From contig JBCNJP010000003.1 of assembly GCA_039602395.1 (NCBI GenBank), positions 29,023,081-29,087,080 of the forward strand: a DNA stretch of 64,000 bases. Reading direction: 5' to 3'. The DNA is from Deinandra increscens subsp. villosa. Lineage: Eukaryota; Streptophyta; Magnoliopsida; Asterales; Asteraceae. Both the position numbers and the translations under genes were made by a program. Below the pieces are notes generated by a model. The model saw only the letters and a program-made list of their open reading frames with translations, was not told where the DNA came from and made no database searches. Shown one piece after another: positions 36,935-48,036 of this stretch. Numbering within the stretch: position 1 is the first letter of the stretch; every line of letters begins with the position of its first letter.

Positions 36935-39900
36935 TGTGACGCCCACACCCAGACTTGGATCCAGGAGGGGTCACGTGTCAGATTTACACAAGAACACATG
37001 GTATAACAGAGATACTAATGCAGCGGAAATATTAAAAACTTTATTCGCATTGCCAAGTTACAACAGTAAACTGAATATTACATTAACTTTAACTATCTAG
37101 GTCTATGCCAGCGGTCCAACAAGCTTCCTCTTGATAATTTGCCCATTCATTTCTTTATCACCAAAATCCTATCCTTACTTCCAGAAGTCTCACCATCACC
37201 TGACATACATACTTAAAAAGTCAGCTTACGCTGGCGAGTTCTAAGTTTCTAAAAATTCTTTCTTGATCTGCAAGACAAATCAAGTTCTCTCGGGTCTTCT
37301 TGACCCCATTAGTAAACTTTTAATAAGTATAAAACATAAGAGAATTATACAACACATCAGAATTTACACATAACCAGGAATCTATTCAAAGAGGAACATC
37401 AATTCCATAAACCTTCCTAGTTAATTAAATTCAATATTCCTTGCACTAGCAACGTCTTGCTATGCCTTATTCTTTATCTGCTACCCCGGAGCAGCCTAAA
37501 GAACCTCTGGTCACTTGTAGTTGTCAAGTACACCTTAGGGTAGGATAGTATTGTCGACTGTCAAACAGATCCTTCCCATCCAGGCATCCCGATATGGCCA
37601 GTCTCACTACCTTATGTAAGCCCTTCCGTATACCGGCTAGAGAAATACTACCCTTTTTGTCTCCCTATTTCATGAGCCCTATCTGTACTATCCACTCCAT
37701 GACCTTACGGATTGCTTTGCTTAACCTGTTCAACTCATTCAATAACGAGTATCTTACTAGCAATCCCTAACCTCCACAATACCACTACCTGCCTTTAATC
37801 AAATATCTAAGAGCCTTAGGTTTATTAGTAGACAGTGATAATGTATTCATATATTGCAACTAATGATCATTTCCCAATTTACCACTAGAGTTTATACACT
37901 ACTGATATACCGGGTAACTAATATTATTATGCTTATATATAGGAAGTACCAGCGGCGTATCCACCACATAATATATAAAGCAAATGTATCATAAGTTCTC
38001 GTATATACCTACATACTCACTATACGTCTATTAACAATTCCCTCATCACTTGGACATTTAATATCAAAGCAGAGTATAGCACATAACACATCATACTTAA
38101 TTTACATGCATAATATCACATAGTCAATCCAAATGAACAATAACACTTAACAACACTTATAAGCATTTGGAAACACTTTTCATAACCAGTATGTATGCCA
38201 GCCCAAAAACGTTTAAGACATTTAAAAACATTTAAAAGTGGGCTGATCATAGAACTCACCTTAGCTTTGCGAAGCTATTATTCTTGGGTTAAGTCCTCGT
38301 GAATCAGTTTCTTAATGGCTTTAACGTAATGTCCCTATCAAGACATCCTAAAGGTTACAAATCACATTTAAGACTTACCCCATTATTCAAAACCCAATTC
38401 TTTATTGGTTAATACCCTTAATAGTCAAAATAACCATTTTACCCCCTTTACATATTTTGTTATATCTTTTTCAAGTCTTTGCTCCTTAACATTTACCGCT
38501 CGTGTTTCCTTATGACCGATCATTTGGCGGAATTACTATGAGGAATAGTCACGGGGTTTGGAATTTGGTGACGATCGTTACCGGTCGTGTAGGCGTCATT
38601 GACGACCATGAGGCGGAATTACTACAATCGTTTCACCGAGTAGTTTAATTATTAATTATCAAAATTTGAACTCATATATATTTAATATATATGTAAACAT
38701 GTTACCATACCAAAATTCAAGTCCCTATACCCTCCGGATTATTTTATATTAAATATCCATATTCCGAAACCCTAATTACCCATTTTTCTCGTTTCTATAG
38801 CAAAACTCATTTTTATACAAAACCGTCTTAGGGTATTATCCATTATGACATTTTATAATATCCTTTAAAATGTCAAAGCTTAATTCAAAACCGTTTACTC
38901 GATTTGGGTAGAACAACGTCATGAAAACCCTAATTTTGACCCGTTTTCAAAACTCATACCAAACCTTTACCAATTCTGAAATAAACTTAGGGCTTTCTTA
39001 AAACACATCAAATTAGGATTACCTACAAAAATTCAGACCCTAATTCCCATCCGATCATCCAATTTTACCCAAACAAGCTCAAGAACCCTAATTTGAGCAT
39101 AGTTTTAAAAATCATACTTAGGAATCGATTTAGCCAAAACTGAAAGAGGTTATTTTAGATCATACCTATAGAAGCTTGACTGCTGAATTTCGGCTACTAA
39201 CTCTATTACGGTTTGAGAGAAATCGACCCGTAAAGCTTCTGGTTCGAAATTAGGGTTTTTCGGGTTTGGATTCAGAAATTGGGGAGGATACTCGGCCAAT
39301 TGGAGGGTGTATTTATACCCATTGAGAGCACCTAGGGTCCCTACACGTGCCTAGGGTGACTCATGCTCGAAATCAACACGTATACAGGGTCAATTTCGTC
39401 AAAACGTGAGCTGCAAGTCGAAAATGTCGTTTTCTGGTCGAAATTGGGCGGAGGTACGCGAGGGTTTCCCCCTCTCCCTTCGCGTACCGCGAGGCACTAT
39501 CAGGATTTGGCAGTTTTGGTCCCTGAGGTTCTATAATGTGTTTAACTAGCCCAGAACTTCCCCAAATGCTATTTTTAATCCCCGAACTATTATAAAATAT
39601 ACTTAATGAAGTTTCTAAGGCTCGGGACACTCTCGATGATATACGTATAGATACGTATATATATACTTATATATATATATATATATATCTTTTGCTATTT
39701 TGCGTTCTGGCCCCTTAAACTTTACAACTCTTATTATTTCATGTTATGGATCATATTAGGATATATTTTTACTATATTCTAAGCCTTAAAATGTTTATAA
39801 TAATTATAGATACGTATAATATCCGTATACATTGATAACTTTACATAAATCACACTTTTAGCCCTTCTACTTTTCCATTAACTACTAACACACGTATTCA

Positions 39901-40141
39901 CAAGTATACATCTATCAATTCACACATATATCATCATGTTATTTGTATCAACACATATCTATCTCTTTCTTATCTTTGCAACTACGTATTCACTTATATT
40001 ATCATGCATATACACATATAACTTTTATCTAGCACATATATCATATAAATATGCATTCACTAAGATTCCAAATATATATGATAAACATAGTTATTATATT
40101 AACTAGCACTTACGAGTTTATCTGAATCTTGGAATGTTACA
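36935..40141 (-). mobile_element. Solo LTR (3207 bp) with perfect 5-bp target duplication
   Basis: Ends TGTGACGCCC (36935) and GTTACA (40141), flanked by GTAAG on both sides (36930-36934 and 40142-40146). No internal region, primer site or coding sequence lies within, so the element was reduced by recombination between its LTRs. By similarity of its ends to the Tekay LTR (TGTAACATT...GTGACA), the sense strand is minus. A TATAAAT box in that sense is at 39311-39317, with GGTACGC/GCGTACC motifs upstream near 39450-39490. Homologous LTR pieces occur at 49513-50418 and 59615-63366. Confidence 0.93.
39311..39317 (-). promoter_or_regulatory. TATA box of the solo LTR
   Basis: GGGTATAAATAC on the minus strand. 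The related LTR at 59615-63366 has GGGTATAAATAG at the equivalent place (59895-59902), which supports a conserved promoter position. Confidence 0.6.
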
Positions 40142-40652
40142 GTAAGAAAGATATGCAGAAGATAAAGTTAATTAACTTCTTCGGAAAAAAAAAATATTAA
40201 AACAAAGTCGAAGAAAAAACAGAAAACCAGAAAGAAAGAGTATTTGAAATCCCATTATAGCAAAGTTAAACATTAAAGATATGTAAATTAAACCGTTTCA
40301 TATACAATAAAGCTAGGTCATGAATCAAGAATAATAACCAGAACTAGAACTGCTCCTCAAACGAGAAAATATGAAAAAGGGCACCCACAAACTGGCATTT
40401 ATAAGAAAATTTTGATATCCTAACTAAATATGATCATATTTGTCAACGGAAGAAGTTTAAGTTACTTCATAACTTTCTCCTTACAATTGTAAAAGTGCAT
40501 AAAATATAAGACATCACAAAAGATGGAAAAGTTTACCTTCAGCGCCAATGATTAAGGCACTCCCGGTGAAAATACTTTGACGTCCCTCTGCAGTTGCCAG
40601 GTGCAATAAAATCTCTGCCTGATACAAAAATAGAAAGATAAAAGTTACCCAC
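40142..40652. other. Gap between solo LTR and Tat element
   Basis: Pre-insertion sequence of the solo-LTR site, A/T-rich, with no gene recognised. Confidence 0.5.
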
Positions 40653-41414
40653 TGATGACGTGTGTCCGAGTAAGGCCACACCACAAGCATATTACGGTGC
40701 AAGCCTTATCTCAACACACTAGTCACTAAGCAGAGGTCGACCCAATCAGTGGGACATACACAAGAAGATACATGACCAGTCGACCCCCACAAGGTGACTG
40801 CCAGTCATCAGGCTATTAGACTGACTAGTGATAATCTAGGAATTAGCCGACTGCTGATCATCCATCACTAGGCCGACCAATAGCCTTCGGCTTCAACCTA
40901 TATCCCAACTAGCCGTTTGATCCTAGTTAGGTCGAAAGATATAGGTACAGACCAATGCTCTACATCCAGGGTTGACATCCGAAATGACTTGACACACCCA
41001 CCAAGGCAGTTTCCTAAAATGGGTACTGTTGCTAGACGCCGTTCGGATGTCAGACCTGCAACACTCCACTTTGGGCTCATCACATTAATTACAGTACGAG
41101 ACAAAAGGTTGAGGGTTATAAATACCCCTCAACCACCAGGTAAATTCTCATTCAATGCGCACCCTCTCGTCTGATTACACTTAATCTCTCGAAACGCATA
41201 CTGATTCTCACGCCCGAGCTTGGTCGCAGGACACCCTGTCCTGCCCTCCAAGAACAACGGCGTTTACTGTTTTGCAGGTCTTAGTTGAATCAAGAGGAAG
41301 CCGAGCCGACTGCTAGCCAGGAGACTTGGATTCATCCCACTTGTAGTCCGACTGCCTAGGTGACTCGTCCTAGGCTAACCCCTATCTAGTCATCTTTGGT
41401 AGCCCGATTCTACA
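40653..41414 (+). repeat. 5' LTR of Tat-lineage element
   Basis: The right end is placed at CA (41413-41414), one base before the primer site. The left end is estimated at TGATGACGTG (40653). A TATAAATA box sits at 41117-41124 inside the loop of a perfect 9-bp inverted repeat (41107-41115/41126-41134). The partner 3' LTR should lie in or beyond the 500-N gap, so the left boundary is unverified. Confidence 0.55.
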
Positions 41415-41415
41415 T

Positions 41416-41433
41416 TGGCGCCATCCGCACGGT
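41416..41433 (+). other. Primer-binding site of the Tat-lineage element
   Basis: TGGCGCCATCCGCAC one base after the LTR end. TGGCGCC starts are characteristic of Tat/Athila elements, whose primer is not tRNA-iMet. The exact tRNA was not assigned. Confidence 0.6.
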
Positions 41434-41449
41434 ACTTTCAACAACATCA

Positions 41450-43144
41450 ATGACTGACGATGCAGCCGATCACCCGGGGGACACCACTGAGGATTTCTCT
41501 ACCCCCGGCGATAAGCAAGCTCCGAAGACTTCAACGGAGGAAGGTGACACTGGGGTACTAAACATCACCCCAGAGATGGTGAGCAAAAACTTCCTGCCCC
41601 TGAGACAAGCAATGAGAGAGTACGTTGCAGCAGAGAAGCTGAAAGGGGTCTGCCTTCAGCTGTCATACGAGGACGAAGGCCCCAGATTGGGCCCAATACC
41701 ACTGTTGGGAGACACAGGAACAGGCGGGGGCCCAACGGCTGTCCAAACAGACAGCACCACAATGACAGTTGAAACTATCCTAACCTCATCAGGAGACACC
41801 CCAAAGCCAACTCAAGTAAGTTCGGGACCTTCCGACACAACACCCTCAGGGAACACAAACAGCACTGGTCAACCCCGGCCAAACTTTTCAGGTTACCAGG
41901 CACCACCATTCTACCCACCACCGTACATGGGGCCATATGGCCAAGCAGGCTATCAAATGCCATTCTACTCACCATATGGTATGCCACCACCAAGTTTCTT
42001 CTCACAAAGGCCACCCGGATCAGCAGGAACAAATGCAACTCCAGTCACACCACCCCAGGCGATACCAGTAATCGAAATCAAAGATCTAGAGGCCGACGAC
42101 CTGTCGTTACCATACATACCGGAAGAGGAAAGTAAGTTCACCACCCGGATCGAAAACTTTGAATGCCCACCAAAGACAAAGTTACCTTCCACCGTTAAAA
42201 CATACGATGGAAGCTCTGACCCGGAAGACCACCTACACGCATTCAAATCGGCCGCACGAATTGAACAATGGCCACTGGCAGTATGGTGTAAAATGTTTAC
42301 CCAAACCCTATCGGGACCTGCTCGGCTGTGGTTCAATGCCTTGCCCGACAAGTCCATAGACAGCTATGTCCAACTCAAGCAACTGTTCTCCCAGCACTTT
42401 GGCCAACAATGAAAGTGCACAAAAGACCCAATTGAGTTGCATAACATCCGACAAGGTGAACAAGAATCTCTGAAAGCTTTCATGGAAAGGTATAAAAAGG
42501 AGTCGCTGACCATCGGTCACGCAGACGAAAGACAAAAGATATCAGGTTTTATCCATGGTATGCGTACACGACAGCTGATAAAAGAAATGAGTGCTCGGGT
42601 ACCCATAACAATGCAAGAGGCTTTTGACCGAGCTGAAGCGTTCATCAGAGGAGAAGAGGCGGCACAACTCCGAGACAAGCCGTCCTCCGGTCATAACAGA
42701 ACACACGGCCGACCGCCCCACCCAAAAGACAACCGCCGACCTTGGCAGTCGGGCCCGGAAAGGGGAGGCCGAGATGACCGCAAGCAGTCGGGCTTCACCC
42801 CATACGACCGCTCAAATTCCTCAAATCACAAAGAAAGGAAGTATGACTTCCCAAGCCTCACGAAGACTCCAAAAGAAATATTGCAAACAGAAGATGCCAG
42901 TAGACAATTCAACAAACCCAGGACGATGGGCAACAACACAGCTAATAGGAATATGGGAAAATACTGTGATTTCCACCTTGACCGGGGCCACGATACAGAC
43001 GAATGCCACCAACTCAAGAAAGAAATCACCAATGCAGTGAAAATCGGTCAGCTGGCTCACCTAGTAAAGGAGATAAAGGAGCAAAAGACAAAAGAAGGAG
43101 AAGAAGGGGGACCAACAAGTCATCTTAATGACACACAACTCTAA
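41450..43144 (+). pseudogene. Tat-lineage gag with one in-frame TGA
   Basis: ATG at 41450 (MTDDAADHPGD). A proline-rich N-terminal half (PPFYPPPYMGPYGQAGYQMP) leads into a capsid domain (YDGSSDPEDHLHAFKSA, LWFNALP, VQLKQLFSQHFGQQ). The frame meets TGA at 42410-42412 and then continues without shift as KCTKDPIELHNIRQGEQESL, so a single nonsense change (a sense CGA is the simplest ancestor) breaks it. The C-terminal part has a Cys-His box (YCDFHLDRGHDTDEC) and ends at 43144, overlapping the pol ATG by 17 nt. 564 sense codons if read through. Confidence 0.88.
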
Positions 43145-46100
43145 GCAGAAGAAGCCAAGGCTGAGAAAGGAAACATGGGCAAACCAACCCATCTCTTTCC
43201 CATCACTTGACACAGCAATTCCAACTCTCAGCCCAATGGTAATCACCACAGAGGTAACAGGTATTCAAATCCATAGAACATATGTTGATGGAGGCAGTGC
43301 CTCAGATATTATGTATGGATCTTGTTTCTCACAATTACCAGGTGGCATAAAAGAAAGCATTCGGCCATCCAAGACCACACTGGTCGGCTTCAGCGGAGAC
43401 ATGGTCTTACCCAAGGGCGAGATTACACTACCGGTGACACTATCCGACGGGTCGCACACAAGAACTGAACACATCACATTCCTCGTGGTAGACAGGCCAT
43501 CTAGGTATAACATCCTTTTTGGCCGACCAGCAATTTATCGGTTCGGATGTGTGGTGTCTACGGCGCACGGCATGATGAAGTTCCCAACAGAAACAGGGGT
43601 GGCCACCATTCGGTCAGTACAGGCCGAATGCTACCTCACAGCCGACGTCACCGAAGAAGCAAAGCAAAACAAGTGGAAGGTGAACGATGACTACCCCGAC
43701 CAGCTAATAACGATCGGCTCGGACTTGACTAACCAAGTCAAAGAAAAGCTGTACAATTTGATCCGAAACAGCCCGGATGTCTTTGCATGGACACCAGCTG
43801 ACATGACAGGAGTCCCAAGGGAGATCACCGAGCACCACTTAAAGGTCGACCCCAACTATCCACCTGTTGTACAAGGCAAACGGGGAATGGGAAGGGATAA
43901 AAGCAAAGCTGTCTGTGAAGAAGTAACAAAGCTGGTTAAAGCGGGCATACTCAGAGAACAAAAATGGCACACATGGGTAGCCAACCCTGTGATGGTCCAG
44001 AAATCTGATGGGTCATGGAGAATGTGCGTTGATTTCACAAGCTTAAACAAGGCATGCCCAAAAGATTGCTACCCCCTACCAGCCATTGATGCCAAGGTAG
44101 ACGCCCTATCAGGATACACCTACAAGTGTTTCCTTGATGCATACAAGGGCTATCATCAGATCAAAATGGCCAAGGCCGATGAAGAAAAAACAGCTTTCCA
44201 TACAGATAAAGGTATTTTTTGTTACAGAAAAATGCCCTTCGGTCTCAAAAATGCTGGGTCGACCTACCAACGCTTGATTGATCAGGCATTCGATAGCCAA
44301 ATTGGAAGAAATATGGAAGCCTATGTAGATGATCTGGTCATAAAAAGCCAAACTGAAGAAGGAATGATAGCAGACATAGAAGAAACCTTTGGACGGCTGA
44401 GAGCTGTCAACATGAAGCTCAATCCAGCAAAATGCTCATTTGGGATGAGAGAAGGAAAATTCCTGGGCCACATCATCACCGACAAAAACATCATGGCTAA
44501 TCCCGAAAAAATAAGAGCAATCACCCAGATGAAGCCACCGCAAAGTTTGAAAGAGCTCCAATGCCTCAATGGCCGACTGGCAGCCCTCCATAGGTTCATT
44601 TCAAAGTCAGCTGAGAAGTCCATGCCCTTCTTCAGAACCCTGAAACAGTGCACAGACACTAAGCAATTCTTATGGACAGAGGAAGCTGACACAGCTTTCA
44701 CCGAATTAAAGGAACAGCTAAAGAACTTAGCCATAGTTACAGCACCAGAAGTTGGGGAAGAGGTCATTCTATACCTCTCGGTCGGTGAAGAGGCAATCAG
44801 CTCGGTCCTCTGCACCGAGCGGGGGGAGGCACAGATTCCGGTCTACTTTGTGAGTAGAGCAATGAAAGACCCAGAAACCAGATACTCAAAGCTCGAAAAA
44901 TTGCTGTTAGCCTTAATTCATACTGCTCGGCGATTGCGTAGGTATTTCCAAGCTTATAAAATTACAGTGCTCACCAACTACCCGTTGAGGGAAATTGTTC
45001 AAAGACCAGAGACCTCAGGCAGATTTGCAAAATGGGCAATTGAGTTGGGAGAGCATGAGCTTCATTTCAAGCCAAGAACAGCGATCAAAGGGCAAGTACT
45101 AGCAGACTTCCTGACAGAGCTAAGAGCCGACCCGAGCACCCCCATGTCGACCTCCGCCGAGTATACCCTACCCCCACCAATCACAGGTAATGATGCGTGG
45201 ACCCTATATACTGATGGGGCAAAGAACAGTGAAGGATCAGGGGCGGGGCTTGTACTAATCGACCCAAATGGAGTAGAAGTCACATACGCCATACGGCTCG
45301 ACTTCCCCAGCACTAACAACGAAGCAGAGTATGAGGCCTTGCTTGCAGGCCTAAGGCTCGCCAGAAAAATGAACGTTAAAAAGCTATCGGTGAGAGTCGA
45401 CTCACTCTTGGTCACGAACCAAGTGAACGGGGAGTTTGAGATACGTGGTGAAGCAATGCAGAAATATGCCAGCAAGGTCAAGGAGATAGCTTCCCAGTTT
45501 GAGGAGTTCCAAATCACCCAGATACCGAGAGGTCAAAACAAGAAGGCAGATGCATTAAGCAAGCTAGCCTCCCTTGCCTATGCACACTTAACAAAACAAG
45601 TCCCGGTGGAGATAATACACAGCCGGACGGATGAAATACAAGAAGCCTTCATCACCGAACATGACATCGCCGACAGCTGGATGACTCCCATCAAGAACTA
45701 CCTACAGCATGGCACACTGCCGACCTCATCACTGGAAGCAGCCAAACTGAAAGCTCAGGCCGACGGCTATGCAATTCATAACAATAAGCTTTACAAAAAG
45801 TCCTACCTTCAGCCGTTGCTAACATGTTTGACAACAGAGGAAGGGAACTACATCATGAGAGAATTGCACGAAGGCATCTGCGGAACACATTCTGGCCCTC
45901 GGTCCATAGTCACCCGAATGATGACGTTAGGGTACTACTGGCCAACCATGTATACTGACACTGAGAAAGAAATACGAAAGTGCCAGGGCTGCCAGATGCA
46001 TGCAAGTGTCCAAAGGGTACCAAAACACAACATGATACCAGTAACATCCCCCTGGCCGTTCTACAAATGGGGGATAGATATCGTCGGACCCTTCCCTGAA

Positions 46101-47093
46101 GCACCAGGACGCATCAAGTTTCTCATTGTGGCAGTAGACTACTTTACCAAGTGGCCAGAGGTCAAAGCAGTAGCTACAATCACAGGTATACACACAACTC
46201 TAACGTTGTTCTAACACAAATGGCACTACTACTATGATTTTCCAAACAAATTGTCTCAGACAATGGAATCAATCTGCAGGTAAACAAGTTGTCAACTTCG
46301 TATGGGAGCAAATTGTCTGCCGCTACGGCCTCCCAGGAAAGATCGTTTCAGACAACGGAAAACAATTCGCAGGTAACACACATTGCTATGATTGAGTAAG
46401 CTACTTACCAATATAAGCTTTCCATGAAAAGCTATCTCAAACAACGGAAAACAATTCGCAGATAACCCATTCAGGTCATGGTGCCGAGAGCTACAAATCA
46501 CCCAGATCTTCACTTCAGTAGCTCATCCACAAGCAAACGGCCAAGTGGAAAGAACTAACAGGTCAATTGTATCTGGAATCAAGGCAAGACTAGGCAAGGA
46601 AGGAAAAGGATGGTTGAATGAACTCCCAAGCGTCATCTGGGCAATCAGAACAACCGAGAGGACCAGTCATGGGCACACCCCATACAGTCTCACTTTTGGT
46701 TCAGAGGCTGTCATCCCAGCAGAGATTGGTATACCTACCTTCCGAATTGAAAACGTCTCGGAGCCGACCAATGACTCAGAACTGTTGGTCAACCTGGCAC
46801 TTACACAAGAACGCCGAGACATGGCAGCTATCAACGAAGCTAAGTACAAGAAGCAGATGGAAGGATATTATAATCAAAGGGTCCGAACTGTAACCTTTCG
46901 GCCCGGAGATTATGTATTCAGGAACAATGAGGCTAGCCGACAAGAGGATCAAGGCAAGTTGGGACCAACCTGGGAAGGCCCTTATCAAATCATGGAAGCA
47001 CACGCGAAAGGGTCATACAAACTAGCTACAATGGATGGCAAACCTGTTCCTAGACACTGGAACGGAATGCAACTCAAGAAATGTTATCTATAA
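43128..47093 (+). CDS. Tat-lineage pol with two candidate short introns in integrase
   Basis: ATG at 43128, +1 frame relative to gag. Protease YVDGGSASD (D54). RT with YVDD at residues 399-402, RNase H, then the extra archaeal-type RNase H that marks the Tat lineage (WTLYTDGAKN, D696; DALSKLAS). Integrase zinc domain H914, H921 and CQGCQM, then core D984 (WGIDIVGP). The uninterrupted frame stops at 46214. Removing 46186-46279 and 46373-46461 leaves a 1260-codon frame to 47093 and places the remaining core residues (GAC 46351, GAA 46548) exactly 36 codons apart, the D-35-E spacing. The tail (RPGDYVFRNNEASRQEDQGK) is the usual integrase C-terminus. If not spliced, this is a pseudogene truncated in integrase. 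Confidence 0.85.
46186..46279 (+). other. Candidate 94-nt intron 1 in Tat integrase
   Basis: GTATAC after ACAG and CTGCAG before GTAAAC. Removal joins ATCACAG to GTAAACAAG and restores ITG-KQVVNF. The last ~33 nt are a diverged copy of the segment encoding IVSDNG (compare 46340-46372). It shares ACACACA, CTATGATT and TTTCC blocks with candidate intron 2. Confidence 0.55.
46373..46461 (+). other. Candidate 89-nt intron 2 in Tat integrase
   Basis: GTAACA after TTCGCAG and TTCGCAG before ATAACCC. Removal restores FA-DNPF and correct D-35-E spacing. Its 3' end (46426-46461) is a diverged copy of the upstream exon end (46338-46372). The copy would encode NNG where the true catalytic site has DNG. 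Confidence 0.55.
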
Positions 47094-47097
47094 GCTA

Positions 47098-47225
47098 GGG
47101 GCATAGACACCCCACTTTTGTAATGTTGCTAGGCACTTGGGCATTTACTAAAGTCCCGCTTTTGTAGCTCTTTGATCAGCTGGGCATTCACCTAAGTCCC
47201 ACTTTTGTAACATCATTGATCATTC
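47098..47225 (+). repeat. Degenerate ~58-bp tandem repeats at the gap edge
   Basis: Three diverged copies of GGGCAT...(A)AAGTCCCGCTTTTGTA follow the pol stop, the last running into the N gap. A repeat array here may be why the assembly broke. Confidence 0.65.
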
Positions 47226-47725
47226 NNNNNNNNNNNNNNNNNNNNNNNNNNNNNNNNNNNNNNNNNNNNNNNNNNNNNNNNNNNNNNNNNNNNNNNNNNN
47301 NNNNNNNNNNNNNNNNNNNNNNNNNNNNNNNNNNNNNNNNNNNNNNNNNNNNNNNNNNNNNNNNNNNNNNNNNNNNNNNNNNNNNNNNNNNNNNNNNNNN
47401 NNNNNNNNNNNNNNNNNNNNNNNNNNNNNNNNNNNNNNNNNNNNNNNNNNNNNNNNNNNNNNNNNNNNNNNNNNNNNNNNNNNNNNNNNNNNNNNNNNNN
47501 NNNNNNNNNNNNNNNNNNNNNNNNNNNNNNNNNNNNNNNNNNNNNNNNNNNNNNNNNNNNNNNNNNNNNNNNNNNNNNNNNNNNNNNNNNNNNNNNNNNN
47601 NNNNNNNNNNNNNNNNNNNNNNNNNNNNNNNNNNNNNNNNNNNNNNNNNNNNNNNNNNNNNNNNNNNNNNNNNNNNNNNNNNNNNNNNNNNNNNNNNNNN
47701 NNNNNNNNNNNNNNNNNNNNNNNNN
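47226..47725. other. 500-N assembly gap
   Basis: Exactly 500 N, a conventional placeholder, so the real length is unknown. The 3' LTR of the plus-strand Tat element is missing here. Confidence 0.99.
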
Positions 47726-48036
47726 TTGATCAGATATAGACACACAAACCGTTAGTAACAATGCCCTAGCATGCAGGGTCATTTCCACATGTTGGGTCAT
47801 CTATAAAATAAGGGTAACCCTGGATTATGCACATTTTAGATCATATTAATATAGAATAAAATGAATGTAAACTCCCCTGAATAAAGTCGACATCCTGGGT
47901 CATCACTTTACTATGGACACATTCAGGGTCACCGATCATTACCTGCCAAATTCAGGGTCCTACGATTCCTGAGTCATACCTGCCCCTGGTCTATACCTGT
48001 ACCCTGGATTACTAGCCGAAGATTTAGGGTATAACA
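47726..48036 (-). mobile_element. LTR fragment (TGTTATACCC type), minus strand
   Basis: On the minus strand TGTTATACCCTAAATC begins at 48036, directly after an integrase zinc domain, and runs into the gap. The start matches the LTR at 54168 (TGTTATACCCTGAATTCC). The text is rich in CCAGG/CCCTGG words like the rest of this Tat family. It suggests an insertion of a related element into integrase. Confidence 0.5.

Noticed and set aside
39648..39690. TA-rich tract in the solo LTR as a second Helitron target
   Set aside because: No Helitron termini adjoin it; a simple repeat.
47188..47800. Three long open frames spanning the N run
   Set aside because: They consist of undetermined residues across an assembly gap.
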